A DNA stretch of 58,242 nucleotides from an uncultured Verrucomicrobia subdivision 3 bacterium (GCA_903917705.1 CAIXBQ010000079.1:1-58242), one strand, 5' to 3'; shown: positions 15,724-24,945, counted from the stretch's first letter. A program made the numbers and translations. Notes: a model not told the origin generated them from the letters alone.

Positions 15724-17265
15724 ATGTCTGAAAAAATCGTCATTCTGGATTTCGGCTCGCAATACACGCAGGTCATCGCCCGGCGCGTCCGCGAGTGCAA
15801 CGTCTATTCCACCATCGTCCGCTTCGACACGCCGGCCGCCGAGCTCGCCGCCATGCAACCGAGCGGAATCATCCTGTCGGGCGGGCCGTCCAGCGTTTAT
15901 GCGCCGGATGCGCCGCTGCCAGACAAGAATATTTTCTCGCTCGGCGTGCCAGTACTGGGGGTATGCTTCGGCGTGCAACTATTCGCGCAATTCCTCGGCG
16001 GCAGAGTCGAGAAAGGCCAGAAACGCGAATACGGCAAGGGCACGCTCACGGTGAACGATGCAAAATGCGCGCTGTTCGCCAAACTGCCAAAACAGCTGCA
16101 AGTCTGGAATTCGCACGGCGACAAGCTCACGAAACTCCCGGAAGGCTTCAAGCCCGTCGCCATCACGGAAAATTCCGAGTTCGCCGCGATTGAAAACCGC
16201 GCGAAGAAATTCTTCGGCCTGCAGTTTCATCCCGAAGTCGTCCACACGCCGCGCGGCCGGGAGATCATTTCCAATTTCGTCCACGGTGTCTGCGGCTGCG
16301 GCAAGAACTGGACGATGCGCAGCTACATCGAACAAGCCGTCGAAGAAATCCGAGCGCAGGTCGGCAAGGAACACGTCGTCCTCGGCCTGAGCGGCGGCGT
16401 GGATTCGAGCGTGGCGGCGGCGCTGCTGCACAAGGCCATCGGCAGCCAACTCACCTGCATCTTCGTCAACAACGGCGTGCTCCGCGCGCGCGAGGCGGAA
16501 GTCGTACAGAATGTTTTTGCCCGCAGCTTCAAGATCAAGCTGCAATACGAAGACGCCGCCAAGCTGTTCCTATCCAAGCTCAAAGGCGTCACCGACCCCG
16601 AACGCAAGCGCAAGATCATCGGCAAGACATTCATCGAAGTTTTCCAGGCGGCGACCAAGCGCGCAGGGAAGGCGAAATTCCTCGCGCAAGGCACGCTTTA
16701 CCCCGACGTCATTGAATCCGTGCCGATTGGCGGCAACCCTGCCGCGCTCATCAAGAGCCATCACAATGTCGGCGGGCTGCCGAAGGGCATGAAATTCCAG
16801 CTGGTGGAGCCCTTGAAAAATCTGTTCAAGGATGAGGTGCGGCTGCTTGGGGAAGAACTTGGCGTGCCCAAGGACATCGTCTGGCGGCAGCCGTTCCCCG
16901 GCCCCGGCCTCGCCGTACGCATCCTTGGCGAAGTCACACCCGCGCGCTGCGAGATTTTACGGAACGCCGACGCCATCGTCGTGGAGGAAATGAAAAGCAG
17001 CGGATGGTATTACAAAATCTGGCAGAGCTTCGCCGTGCTACTACCCGTGCGCAGCGTGGGCGTGATGGGCGACGAACGCACCTACGACTACACCATTGCC
17101 ATCCGGGCAGTGGAATCACAGGACGGCATGACCGCCGACTGGGTAAAACTACCTTACGACCTGCTGGAGAAACTGGCGAGCCGCATCATCAACGAGGTGA
17201 AGGGCGTGAACCGCTGCGTCTTTGACATCACGAGCAAGCCACCGGGCACTATTGAGTGGGAATAA
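15724..17265 (+). CDS. guaA: GMP synthase (glutamine-hydrolysing)
   Basis: Converts XMP, glutamine and ATP to GMP, the last step of guanylate synthesis. The 513-residue protein joins a class I amidotransferase (catalytic C81 in [11 protein letters not shown]169/E171 in QFHPEV) to the ATP-pyrophosphatase domain (P-loop GLSGGVDSS near 220) and the dimerisation domain ([16 protein letters not shown], and the conserved end [15 protein letters not shown]). The start ATG 15724 gives [16 protein letters not shown], the family N-terminus; upstream in-frame ATGs belong to the preceding gene's DNA. Confidence 0.97.
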   Translation: MSEKIVILDFGSQYTQVIARRVRECNVYSTIVRFDTPAAELAAMQPSGIILSGGPSSVYAPDAPLPDKNIFSLGVPVLGVCFGVQLFAQFLGGRVEKGQKREYGKGTLTVNDAKCALFAKLPKQLQVWNSHGDKLTKLPEGFKPVAITENSEFAAIENRAKKFFGLQFHPEVVHTPRGREIISNFVHGVCGCGKNWTMRSYIEQAVEEIRAQVGKEHVVLGLSGGVDSSVAAALLHKAIGSQLTCIFVNNGVLRAREAEVVQNVFARSFKIKLQYEDAAKLFLSKLKGVTDPERKRKIIGKTFIEVFQAATKRAGKAKFLAQGTLYPDVIESVPIGGNPAALIKSHHNVGGLPKGMKFQLVEPLKNLFKDEVRLLGEELGVPKDIVWRQPFPGPGLAVRILGEVTPARCEILRNADAIVVEEMKSSGWYYKIWQSFAVLLPVRSVGVMGDERTYDYTIAIRAVESQDGMTADWVKLPYDLLEKLASRIINEVKGVNRCVFDITSKPPGTIEWE

Positions 17266-17327
17266 CCGTTCGACGGCCAAATGGTCTGACCAACAGTCGT
17301 ATAATCATCATTCCGCTACGGAAAACC

Positions 17328-17351
17328 CCGCTTTTCCGATGTGGAAAGCGG
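17328..17351 (-). terminator. Weak hairpin between guaA and the PUR-domain gene
   Basis: CCGCTTTCC pairs with GGAAAAGCGG (one bulge); read leftward it is followed by GGGGTTTTCC. It may end the leftward PUR-domain transcript. The remaining part of the 150-bp gap shows nothing else. Confidence 0.3.
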
Positions 17352-17416
17352 AGTGAAAGCAGCAGAATGGGACGTTTGGGCGGGAAATTTTACAATCCAG
17401 CAATCCCACTGTCTCC

Positions 17417-17764
17417 TTACGGCTCCGGCTCTGCCGGCGGGGCAGCGGGGGGTTGTTCGTCCAAGACCTTGATCATTTCCTCCAGAATTCGTTTGAAATC
17501 GGCCAATCCGGTGGAGGGCACGATGATGGCGTTGCGACGTCCGCCAATATCTTCGGTAATGCGCAGCAGTCGACCGCGGGGATTTTCCTTGAGCGCAAAA
17601 GTGAAAAATTTACGTTCGATTTGCAATTCGGCGCTCTTGAGCGTGTCCTCGTGGACAGGCGGGCGAGGCGGCTGACTGCTGTAATGGCTGTATTGGGGCG
17701 AGCCGTACCCCTGTCCCGAATAAGGCCGCCGACCATAGGGCGATGGGCGTTCGTTTGAGATCAT
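17417..17764 (-). CDS. PUR-domain nucleic-acid-binding protein (DUF3276)
   Basis: A 115-residue protein. A Tyr/Ser/Gly/Pro-rich N-terminal tail (about 1-38) precedes one PUR domain: IERKFFTFALKENPRGRLLR, ITEDIGGRRNAIIVP, TGLADFKRILEEMIKVL. The bacterial PUR proteins of spirochaetes, Bacteroidetes and Verrucomicrobia bind single-stranded DNA and RNA and fold like eukaryotic Pur-alpha. The C-terminus is a short Pro/Glu tail. The aromatic-rich, disordered N-tail is a feature also seen in RNA-binding proteins. It is a single leftward gene between guaA and a long AT-rich gap that must contain its promoter. Confidence 0.85.
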   Translation of the reverse strand: MISNERPSPYGRRPYSGQGYGSPQYSHYSSQPPRPPVHEDTLKSAELQIERKFFTFALKENPRGRLLRITEDIGGRRNAIIVPSTGLADFKRILEEMIKVLDEQPPAAPPAEPEP

Positions 17765-18246
17765 ATGTTTATTAATTTAAAACGTTACAGACCTAAAGAT
17801 AGTGAACATCCAAATCATGCAAAAAGCAAATATTTCTTGCAAACAACCAGTACTTAATTGTCCGATTTTCCCTTTAATCAAACCGGCAACCACCGTTACC
17901 GGCAGTCAAGAATAGCTGCTATTCTCTTATTGCAGATCAAAGCCCCATTATAAATAGCTTTCCACCAACCGTATACCTACTCCCCGGATGGGATAACCCA
18001 GTCATAAATATCGCTCCTGCAATGGATTGTATGGTTTACCAAACCATTACGGGAGCGACCTGAGCCTTCGGAAATAGCCATTTTTTCGACAAAACGCCCG
18101 TAAAACCGAAAAAAAGGCCATCGCAAGGGGATGGACTGGTAGAATTAATGGAATCCGGCCTACTCGGGGCATTCCATATTTCAATTGAGACAGCCCGTTT
18201 TACTGGTAAGATAAAACGGCTGGCAGGTTTTTCCTCGGACTGACAC
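17765..18246. other. 482-bp AT-rich intergenic region
   Basis: No gene was found. The left side must hold the leftward promoter of the PUR-domain gene; read leftward, TTTGCA, 16 bp, TATCTT is a weak candidate at about 17803-17830. The right side upstream of the exporter gene carries a hairpin (listed separately). The base composition is clearly lower in GC than in the flanking genes. Confidence 0.5.
18191..18222 (+). promoter_or_regulatory. Inverted repeat upstream of the exporter genes
   Basis: CAGCCCGTTTTA and TAAAACGGCTG form an 11-bp stem with one bulged C around a 9-nt loop, ending 24 bp before the ATG of the exporter gene. It could be an operator or a leader hairpin; there is no T-tract, so it is not a standard terminator. 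Confidence 0.35.
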
Positions 18247-19050
18247 ATGGATGCGATTGAAAGTTTGATTCCCGAAGACAGCGGTTCCACCCCGGCGCTG
18301 GAACCGCTGGCCATGGTGGCGTTGGACGCGGGCCGGCTGCTGATGGAAGCCGGCGCGAGCGCGAACAGCATTGATGAAATCGTGGCGAAGGTCGCGCGCG
18401 GCCTCGGCGCGGACCGGGTTGATTTGCGCATCGGCTACGCGTCGCTGGCCGTCACCATCGGCATCGGCCACTCCGGCATCACGCGGATGCGCGAGGTGGG
18501 GCATCTCGGCGTAAACCAGCGGCTGGATCAGGAATTATGGCATCTGGCGGATAAAGTGGCGCGCGGCGAACTAACCACGGCCCAAACCCGCGCCGAACTC
18601 ACGCGGCTCGCCACGAAAACACCGCGCCATTCCGCCTGGGTAATGGCGGTGGCGGTGGGGCTGGCATGCGCGGCGTTCGGCCGGCTGCTCGGCGCGGATT
18701 GGTCTAGCACGGGGCCGGTTTTTCTCGCGGCGGGCATTGGCCAGCTGGTCCGGCGCGAATTGCTCACGCGCCATGTGAACGTGTTTATTTGCGCCTCGAT
18801 CGTGTCGTTTTTAAGTTCGTTGCTTGGCGGCCTCGGCGCGAACTGGGCGGGCAGCACCACCATCACCACGGCGATGATCGCCTCGATTTTGCTGCTCGTT
18901 CCGGGCGTTCCTTCCGTAAACGCACAGAACGACATCCTGGAAGGCCACCCCACGCTGGGCAGCGCGCGGGCGGTGACAGTAGCGGTGATTTTGATATTTG
19001 CCGCCGCCGGTTTATGGCTCGGCCAGGTGCTGCTGGCCAACTGGCATTGA
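18247..19050 (+). CDS. Threonine/serine exporter family protein, ThrE/YjjP N-terminal part
   Basis: A 267-residue inner-membrane protein of the ThrE/DUF1212 family. The cytosolic segment (about 15-115) has LEAGASANSIDEIV-type and LRIGYASLAVTI motifs, followed by about five membrane helices with LLVPGVPSVNAQNDILEG, the conserved loop of this family. In Corynebacterium one long protein exports threonine; in E. coli the paralogue is split into YjjP and YjjB, which export succinate. This genome has the split form, with the partner 3 bp downstream. The exported substrate is not predictable. Start ATG 18247 is the first good start. Confidence 0.88.
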   Translation: MDAIESLIPEDSGSTPALEPLAMVALDAGRLLMEAGASANSIDEIVAKVARGLGADRVDLRIGYASLAVTIGIGHSGITRMREVGHLGVNQRLDQELWHLADKVARGELTTAQTRAELTRLATKTPRHSAWVMAVAVGLACAAFGRLLGADWSSTGPVFLAAGIGQLVRRELLTRHVNVFICASIVSFLSSLLGGLGANWAGSTTITTAMIASILLLVPGVPSVNAQNDILEGHPTLGSARAVTVAVILIFAAAGLWLGQVLLANWH

Positions 19051-19053
19051 ACC

Positions 19054-19518
19054 ATGAACCCTTATTTTCTGCTCCATCAAACCCTTTGCGGCGCGATTGC
19101 CGCCGCCGGTTTCGGCGTGCTGTTCAACATCGGCTTCCGTTCCCTGCCGTGGTGCGCGGCCAGCGGAGCGGTGGCGCTGGCGGTGCGTACATACTGCCTG
19201 GGGCTGGGCTGGAACCTGGAGGCGGCTTCCTTTGCCGCCGCGCTCACCGTTGGCGCCGCCGTGCAGGTGCTGCGGGCGCGCACGGATATTTCGCAGAATG
19301 CGCTGGACGTGGTCGGCTGTATCCCGATGGTGCCGGGCAGTTTTGCGGCGAAAGCCATCCTGGGAATGTTCGCGCTGACCTCGGCCAGCACCATGGACGC
19401 CTCGGAAACACTCATCACCGCCGTGCAATACGCCCTACGCGTGACCTTTACCATCGGGGCCATCGGCACCGGCCTGGCCATCCCCACGCTGCTTTTGCGG
19501 GTGCGGGTCAACCGCTGA
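19054..19518 (+). CDS. Threonine/serine exporter family protein, ThrE/YjjB C-terminal part
   Basis: A 154-residue protein of four or five membrane helices matching the C-terminal half of ThrE (DUF3815/YjjB). The VGCIPMVPGSFAAKAILGMF segment mirrors the LVPGVP loop of the first subunit, as expected for the internal pseudo-repeat of this transporter. It starts 3 bp after the stop of the first subunit, so the two are co-translated and presumably form one complex. Confidence 0.88.
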   Translation: MNPYFLLHQTLCGAIAAAGFGVLFNIGFRSLPWCAASGAVALAVRTYCLGLGWNLEAASFAAALTVGAAVQVLRARTDISQNALDVVGCIPMVPGSFAAKAILGMFALTSASTMDASETLITAVQYALRVTFTIGAIGTGLAIPTLLLRVRVNR

Positions 19519-19622
19519 CTCAGGTCCCCAACAAATGCCGGTACATAGCAGCGGCCGGAAATATCGGGCGGCACAATTTTCCATGACACTTTTTCCCGGC
19601 GTCCGCGTCCAACGATAGAACC

Positions 19623-21683
19623 ATGCAAGCCCATTCCTTCTATTGGACCGCCGCCGTGACGCTCGCGCTGGTGGCGGCATGCCCGACCCTGCCGGCTGTT
19701 GAAACTCCGGAAACGCACCACGGCCTCACGCCGGAAATGCGGAAAACCTACCTATCCGATGCCGAACAATCGCTGCGAAGCCACGCCAGCGTCACGCCGG
19801 AATTCTGGAACTGGCTCGCCAAACGGCCGGCCATCCGCGCCGGGCTGTTGAGCGCGGCAGACCCGTTGCCGCCGGCATTCGCGGAAAACCTGGATGACCT
19901 CCGCAAATCCCTTGGCCCGGACCTCGCAGACCGTTATGCCAGCCTGCTGCTCGGCGCGGCGCTGGGCGAACGCCACGCCACCGGCGGCGACGGCGCTTAC
20001 AACGCGACCGCGTTCGCCTCCGGCGGCACGCCGGATTCCGACCCGCGCGTGGCCAAGGTAGCGGCGCAGCTGAAGGCAAAAAACATGTCACTGGCGGATT
20101 TCGTCGCCCATGAGGATGCCGTTTTCAGCGAACTGGGCCTGGCGCCGTTGAAGAAAAAAGAGGCGGGATCGTTCACGGAAAACCTCGCCTACGCTACCGG
20201 CACCTATCCACCGCACCGGACGCTGGCGCTGGCGGATGAATTGCGCCGGGTGATCCAGCACTACGAAACCAAGCTGCCGCCCTTTGCGGACAAGGGGCCG
20301 GAATGGCCGCTGTTCCCGCTCGATGCCGCGCCATGGCCGCTGCTGGCGCCGATGCGCCAGACGATCTCCGACCGGGAGCTGGATTATCTCTGGGACCGGT
20401 TCAACGGCAAAATGAACACGCCCGGCAAGCGGCTGGTCACCTACGGCCACTACACCTTCGATTACGAGAAACCCGAGATCCGCTACAAGCAGAGCGACTG
20501 GCATCCCAATTCCATCCCGCGCATCATCGAGGACGGCGGCGTGTGCGGCCGGCAGTCCACGCTGGCGCAATTGTCGCAGGTCGGCCTGGGGCGGCCAGCC
20601 GTCGGCATGTATCAGCCCGGCCACCGCGCGCTGCTGAGCTACCGCTTTGATGGGAAGACCGGGCTTTATTCCGCCGTCCGCGAACAGAGCATCACCACGC
20701 CCGAGAAATCCACCTGCCAGTGGTTCCTGCCCGCGCCGCTCGGCCCGCGCGGCGGCGATGGCCGGGCGGTCGGGGTCGAATATCATTTCGCGCTGGCGCT
20801 GGCGATGAACACCGGGCTGGAGCGCTTCACGGACAGCCGCATCGCCTTTCAGCTCGCAAACCGCCAGCCGGCCGGCGACCGCGCGCAGAAACAGGACTTG
20901 CTGGAGAGTGCCGCCAATCTCAATCCCTACAATCTCGACGCGTGGTTTGCGCTGGCCAAGCTGGCCGGCCGCGATACCGCCGCCATCAACCAGCTGCTCG
21001 CCCGGTTCGACGCGCTGCTGTCCGCGCCGGACCGCGGGCTGGCCGAGGAAAAGGAGCTCGCGGCCGATACCGACCTGAGCCAGCACTCCGCCCGGGAGCA
21101 GACCGCTGATTTGCACCGTGATTCCAACCTGGTGGATACGCTGGTTGGCGATGCCATTGCGGAGGAAGCCTATCGGGCCGCGCTGGCCGACCAGAGCAGC
21201 CTCGCGAGCAACCGCGCCAATCTCCGCGCGGAAATGTCCCGCCGCGCCCAGCTCAAGCTGCCGCACGGCGCGAAAGTCGAGGGCCTGGCTTATCGCTACG
21301 ACATCGCGCTGGAAGGCGTGGCCAGCGTGCAACGCGCCGTTACGCTGGAGATCCAGAAGCTCACCGCCGCCAAGAAGAACCAGCTCAAGCAGCAGGCTGA
21401 CGACGCCCGGGAGCATGTCGGGCTGGTGCTGGAGGCGCTCGCCAAGCCGACGGAGCGCGTCACCTGGCTGTTCAACTTGTGCCACAGCTTCCCCGAGGCG
21501 ACCCGCTTCCAGCTGGGCCATGACGGCAAGGCGGCGCCCGAGGCGCTCTACGGCTACTTGTATCGCGAACTGGTCCAGTCGCTCAAGGCCACCGGCAAGA
21601 CCGGCGTCGCCGAAAGCAAGCGGCTGGAAGCCGAACTGGAGACCGCCCGCGCGAACTTCGAGAGCAAGTCAAAGAAAGCCTGA
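19623..21683 (+). CDS. Secreted protein with a transglutaminase-like core
   Basis: A 686-residue protein with an N-terminal signal peptide (VTLALVAACPTLPA). The middle holds GGVCGRQSTLAQLSQVGLGR (C308) and PGHRALLSY (H334), the Cys and His of a transglutaminase-like fold, in which a buried Cys follows GV and His sits after a proline about 25 residues later. The C-terminal half is helical, Ala/Gln-rich and TPR-like (NLNPYNLDAWFALAKLAG), ending in a charged coiled coil. Such proteins may be cysteine proteases, cross-linkers or non-enzymatic. No closer family was recognised. It is a single gene with 100-bp gaps on both sides. Confidence 0.65.
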   Translation: MQAHSFYWTAAVTLALVAACPTLPAVETPETHHGLTPEMRKTYLSDAEQSLRSHASVTPEFWNWLAKRPAIRAGLLSAADPLPPAFAENLDDLRKSLGPDLADRYASLLLGAALGERHATGGDGAYNATAFASGGTPDSDPRVAKVAAQLKAKNMSLADFVAHEDAVFSELGLAPLKKKEAGSFTENLAYATGTYPPHRTLALADELRRVIQHYETKLPPFADKGPEWPLFPLDAAPWPLLAPMRQTISDRELDYLWDRFNGKMNTPGKRLVTYGHYTFDYEKPEIRYKQSDWHPNSIPRIIEDGGVCGRQSTLAQLSQVGLGRPAVGMYQPGHRALLSYRFDGKTGLYSAVREQSITTPEKSTCQWFLPAPLGPRGGDGRAVGVEYHFALALAMNTGLERFTDSRIAFQLANRQPAGDRAQKQDLLESAANLNPYNLDAWFALAKLAGRDTAAINQLLARFDALLSAPDRGLAEEKELAADTDLSQHSAREQTADLHRDSNLVDTLVGDAIAEEAYRAALADQSSLASNRANLRAEMSRRAQLKLPHGAKVEGLAYRYDIALEGVASVQRAVTLEIQKLTAAKKNQLKQQADDAREHVGLVLEALAKPTERVTWLFNLCHSFPEATRFQLGHDGKAAPEALYGYLYRELVQSLKATGKTGVAESKRLEAELETARANFESKSKKA

Positions 21684-21776
21684 ACCACCGTCGCGCCCCG
21701 CCGAGCCAAACCACTTATTTGCGGGTGCGCTAAAAAAATGCTTCCGTGTCCGACAAAAAAACCTGATTCTCACCCG

Positions 21777-23144
21777 ATGTCCAACCCCACCGTTTCCCGG
21801 ATGAAAGCCGTCGCTTTCGTCACCACGCTCACTGGCGCGCTCGTCGCCTTCGTTTTGACGGGCTGCCAGACCAGCGGCCAGCCCGCGCACGCCGCCAACA
21901 CTCCCCCGCCCGGCTTCACCGCCCTCTTCAACGGCAGCGACCTCGCCGGCTGGTGGGGCGCCACCACCGAAGACCCGCGCAAATACCTTGCCCTCTCCGC
22001 CGAGGACTTCACCCGGAAGCACGACACCAGCCTCAACGACATCCGCCAGCACTGGTCCGTGCAGAACGGCGAGCTCGTCAACGACGGCAACGGCCTCTTC
22101 CTCACCACGGATAAAAACTACGGCGACTTCGAGCTACTCCTCGACTACAAAACCGTGGCCCTCGCCGACAGCGGCATTTATCTGCGCGGCTGTCCGCAGG
22201 TGCAGATCTGGGATTACACCAAGGCCGGCGGCAAATGGGACCTCGGCGCCGGCAAAGGCTCCGGCGGCCTCTGGAACAACTCCCCCGGCGCGCCCGGCAA
22301 GGATCCCCTCGTCCTCGCCGACAAGCCTTTCGGCCAGTGGAACCACGTCCGCGTCGTCATGGCCGGCGCCCGCGTCTGGGTCTGGCTCAACGGCCAGCCG
22401 ACCGTCAAAGGCGCCGTGCTCGAGAACTATTATAACCGCAAGCTCCCCGTTCCGCCCCGGGGCCCCATCCAACTTCAGACCCACGGCGGCGAAATCCGCT
22501 GGCGCAATCTCGCCATCCGCGAAATCGGCAGCGACGAAGCCGACACACTCTTGCGCGCCACCGATCCCAAAGGCTTCCAGTCCGTCTTCAACGGCAAGGA
22601 TTTCACCGGCTGGGCCGGCCCGATCGACTGCTGCCGCGTGACCAACTCCGCCATCCTCTGGCAGCCGAAGAAGGGCGGCACCATCTACACCCAGGCCGAA
22701 TACACCAACTTCGTTGTCCGCCTCGAATTCAAGCTTCCGCCCGGCGGCAACAACGGCCTCGCCATCCGCTACCCCGGCAACGGCGACACCGCCTACCTCG
22801 GCATGTGCGAATGCCAGGTCCTCGATGACAATTACGAGAAGGCCACCGGCGAACACATCGACCCGCGCCAGGCTCACGGCTCCGCCTACGGCATGGTCGC
22901 CGCCCAACGCGGCTATCAGCATCCCATCGGCGAGTGGAACTACGAGGAAGTCACCGTCACCGGCCCCACCATCAAAGTCCAGCTCAACGGCACGCAGATC
23001 CTCGACGCCGACCTGAGCCACATCACCGACTTCGCCGGCGGCCACGCCCATCCCGGCAAGGACCGCACCAGCGGCCACTTCGGATTTGCCGGCCACAACG
23101 ACCCCGTCATGTTTCGCCACATCACCATCCAGCCGCTCCCTTGA
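21777..23144 (+). CDS. Lipoprotein with two DUF1080 (3-keto-disaccharide hydrolase-like) domains
   Basis: A 455-residue lipoprotein with lipobox VLTGC (C30). Two concanavalin-like DUF1080 domains follow, each opening with the hallmark FNGxDLAGW (FTALFNGSDLAGWWG near 43, FQSVFNGKDFTGWAG near 263) and carrying DFELLLDYK / FVVRLEFKLPPGGNNGLAIR strands. DUF1080 proteins act on glycosides, some through 3-keto intermediates made by Gfo/Idh/MocA oxidoreductases. The next gene is exactly such an oxidoreductase, 15 bp downstream, so the pair probably works in one pathway. ATG 21777 gives a normal signal peptide; ATG 21738 would add 13 residues. Confidence 0.9.
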   Translation: MSNPTVSRMKAVAFVTTLTGALVAFVLTGCQTSGQPAHAANTPPPGFTALFNGSDLAGWWGATTEDPRKYLALSAEDFTRKHDTSLNDIRQHWSVQNGELVNDGNGLFLTTDKNYGDFELLLDYKTVALADSGIYLRGCPQVQIWDYTKAGGKWDLGAGKGSGGLWNNSPGAPGKDPLVLADKPFGQWNHVRVVMAGARVWVWLNGQPTVKGAVLENYYNRKLPVPPRGPIQLQTHGGEIRWRNLAIREIGSDEADTLLRATDPKGFQSVFNGKDFTGWAGPIDCCRVTNSAILWQPKKGGTIYTQAEYTNFVVRLEFKLPPGGNNGLAIRYPGNGDTAYLGMCECQVLDDNYEKATGEHIDPRQAHGSAYGMVAAQRGYQHPIGEWNYEEVTVTGPTIKVQLNGTQILDADLSHITDFAGGHAHPGKDRTSGHFGFAGHNDPVMFRHITIQPLP

Positions 23145-23159
23145 ACCCACCCCAGCAAC

Positions 23160-24494
23160 ATGAGCCCACACCATCACAACTCCCGGCGCGGCTTTCTCAA
23201 GACCCTCGGCGCCGCCGCCATCGCCGCGCCCTTCATCACCAGCAACCTGTTTGCCGCCCCGCCCAGCCGCCGCCTCCGGCACGCCAGCTTCGGCGCCGCC
23301 GGCATGGCCTGGGCCGACCTCACCTCCATCGCCGCCTGCCAGAATGTCGAGATCGTCGCCGTCTGCGACGTGGACCTTCACCGCATGGGCGAGGCCAAGA
23401 AGAAATTCCCCGGCGCCCGCTTCTATCAGGACTGGCGCGAACTCCTCGACAAGGAGCACAAGAACATCGACTCCGTCAACGTCTCCACCCCCGACCACAT
23501 GCACGCCCCCATCGGCGTGAGCGCCATGCAGCTCGGCAAACATCTTTACGGCCAGAAACCCCTCGCCCACGAGATCCACGAAGTCCGCCGCATGACCGAG
23601 CTCGCGCATTCCCAGCGCGTCGTCACCCAGATGGGCATCCAGATCCACTCCGACGTCTATTACCGCATCGCCGTCGCCCTCGTCCAGAGCGGCGCCATTG
23701 GCAAGGTCAAGGAAGTCCATTCCTGGTGCAACAAATCCTGGGGCGACATGGGCGCCCAGCCCGACCGCACCGACCCCGTCCCCGACGGCTTTGACTGGAA
23801 CCTCTGGCTCGGCGTCTGCGCCGAACGCCCCTTCATCGGCGGCCAGCACTATCACCCCGCCAACTGGCGCAAACGCCTCGACTTCGGCACCGGCACCCTC
23901 GGCGACATGGGCTGCCACATCTTCGACCCCGTCTTCGAAGCCCTCGGCCTGGGCGCCCCGCACACCATCCGCTCCGAAGGCCCGCCGCCCAACGCCTGGA
24001 ACTGGTCCCTCAACGGCAAAGTCTTCTACACCTTCCCCGGCACCCGGCACACCGACGGACGGAACCTGCCCATCACCTGGTATGACGGCACCTCCAAGCC
24101 CGCCCCCGAACTCATCGCCCTTGTCGAAGGCGACCCCTTCCCCTTCGACGCCGGCTCCCTGTTTGTCGGCACCCAAGGCGTCATGCTCCTGCCGCACTTC
24201 GACATGCCCACGCTTTATCCCAAGGTCAAGTTTGCGGAATACAAATTCCCGCACCTCAAAGGCCTCAAGCATTGGGAACAATTCGTCAACGCCAGCCGCG
24301 GCGAAGACCGGACCACCGCCGACTTCGCCTATGCCGGGCCCCTCACCGAGACCATCCTGCTCGGCAACATCGCCGCCCGCTTCCCCCACACCAACCTCGA
24401 ATGGAACAGCCGCCGCATGAAGTTCGACCACGCCGACGCCAACCAATACGTCCGGCGCGACTATCGCCGAGGCTGGGACGTCAAAGGCCTGTGA
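23160..24494 (+). CDS. Tat-exported Gfo/Idh/MocA family oxidoreductase
   Basis: A 444-residue NAD(P)-dependent oxidoreductase with a twin-arginine signal (NSRRGFLKTLGAAAIAAPFI), so it folds with cofactor before export. The Rossmann domain runs about 42-160 (FGAAGMAWADL, VEIVAVCDVDLHRMGEAKKK, VSTPDHMHAPIGVSAM). The usual EKP motif reads GQKPLAHE, a variant common in Verrucomicrobiota/Planctomycetota members. The C-terminal domain contains GTGTLGDMGCHIFDPVFEAL with the likely catalytic His. It is the second gene of a two-gene operon with the DUF1080 lipoprotein and is followed by a strong terminator. Confidence 0.9.
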   Translation: MSPHHHNSRRGFLKTLGAAAIAAPFITSNLFAAPPSRRLRHASFGAAGMAWADLTSIAACQNVEIVAVCDVDLHRMGEAKKKFPGARFYQDWRELLDKEHKNIDSVNVSTPDHMHAPIGVSAMQLGKHLYGQKPLAHEIHEVRRMTELAHSQRVVTQMGIQIHSDVYYRIAVALVQSGAIGKVKEVHSWCNKSWGDMGAQPDRTDPVPDGFDWNLWLGVCAERPFIGGQHYHPANWRKRLDFGTGTLGDMGCHIFDPVFEALGLGAPHTIRSEGPPPNAWNWSLNGKVFYTFPGTRHTDGRNLPITWYDGTSKPAPELIALVEGDPFPFDAGSLFVGTQGVMLLPHFDMPTLYPKVKFAEYKFPHLKGLKHWEQFVNASRGEDRTTADFAYAGPLTETILLGNIAARFPHTNLEWNSRRMKFDHADANQYVRRDYRRGWDVKGL

Positions 24495-24573
24495 AGCGGG
24501 GCGTTTGAATTGTTAAAGAGTTAAATCGTTAACTCGTGGTCCGATTGAAGCGTCAATCGGAGCGACCAAACCA

Positions 24574-24610
24574 AAAACCGGCGCTGGGCAACCAGAGCCG
24601 GTTTTGTTTT
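24574..24610 (+). terminator. Rho-independent terminator of the DUF1080-oxidoreductase operon
   Basis: AAAACCGGC pairs with GCCGGTTTT, the inner CTGG pairs with CCAG across one G-A mismatch, the loop is GCAA, and GTTTT follows. Two smaller perfect hairpins precede it: GAGTTAA/TTAACTC (24518-24535) and CCGATTGA/TCAATCGG (24541-24560). Confidence 0.85.
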
Positions 24611-24645
24611 CGGAAATCCCTCCAGCATTCTTCATTGCCACACAG

Positions 24646-24699
24646 GTAGGGCTGACCTGCCGGTCAGCCAACCCCGGCGGCGCAGCAGCGCCGCCCTAC
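24646..24699. repeat. Paired-hairpin element, copy 1
   Basis: Bounded by GTAGGG and CCCTAC. Inside are two perfect hairpins in series, GGCTGACC-TGCC-GGTCAGCC and GGCGGCGC-AGCA-GCGCCGCC. Same layout as the copy at 24788-24859, though the stem sequences differ. Confidence 0.65.
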
Positions 24700-24787
24700 C
24701 AACCGATGTGCCAATGATAATTTGACCGGCTAAACAGGCCATGGCAGTTCAAATCAAGGTTGGCACCACTTGAAAAACGGCTGGCGG

Positions 24788-24859
24788 GTAGGGCGGGCAG
24801 TCCCCTGCCCGCCGTCGTGGGACCGGGCGGCAGCGGCGCGCACGGAGTGCGCGCCCTAC
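24788..24859. repeat. Paired-hairpin element, copy 2
   Basis: Bounded by GTAGGG and CCCTAC like copy 1. Inside are GGCGGGCAG-TCCC-CTGCCCGCC and, after a GGGCGGCAGC spacer, GCGCGCAC-GGA-GTGCGCGC. Confidence 0.65.
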
Positions 24860-24904
24860 CTTGGCCAAGGACATCGTGATATGCCTTCAAGCGTGGCCCC
24901 GCGA

Positions 24905-24945
24905 AGCCGGTGGGGCGAGTGTCCCCACGAGCCGCGGGAGCGACA
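24905..24945. repeat. Dispersed palindromic repeat, forward copy
   Basis: Contains GTGGGG-CGAGTGT-CCCCAC within CCGCG..CGCGG flanks. Its reverse complement shares GGCTCGTG.GGACACTCGC followed by CCCACC with the copy at 26331-26356. Confidence 0.6.

Noticed and set aside
20088-21521. A 477-codon leftward open frame.
   Set aside because: Antisense shadow of the transglutaminase-like gene, whose signal peptide and Cys/His motifs support the plus strand.
22134-24446. A 770-codon leftward open frame.
   Set aside because: It lies antisense to the DUF1080 lipoprotein and Tat oxidoreductase genes and has the monotonous V/G/A/D composition of a shadow frame.
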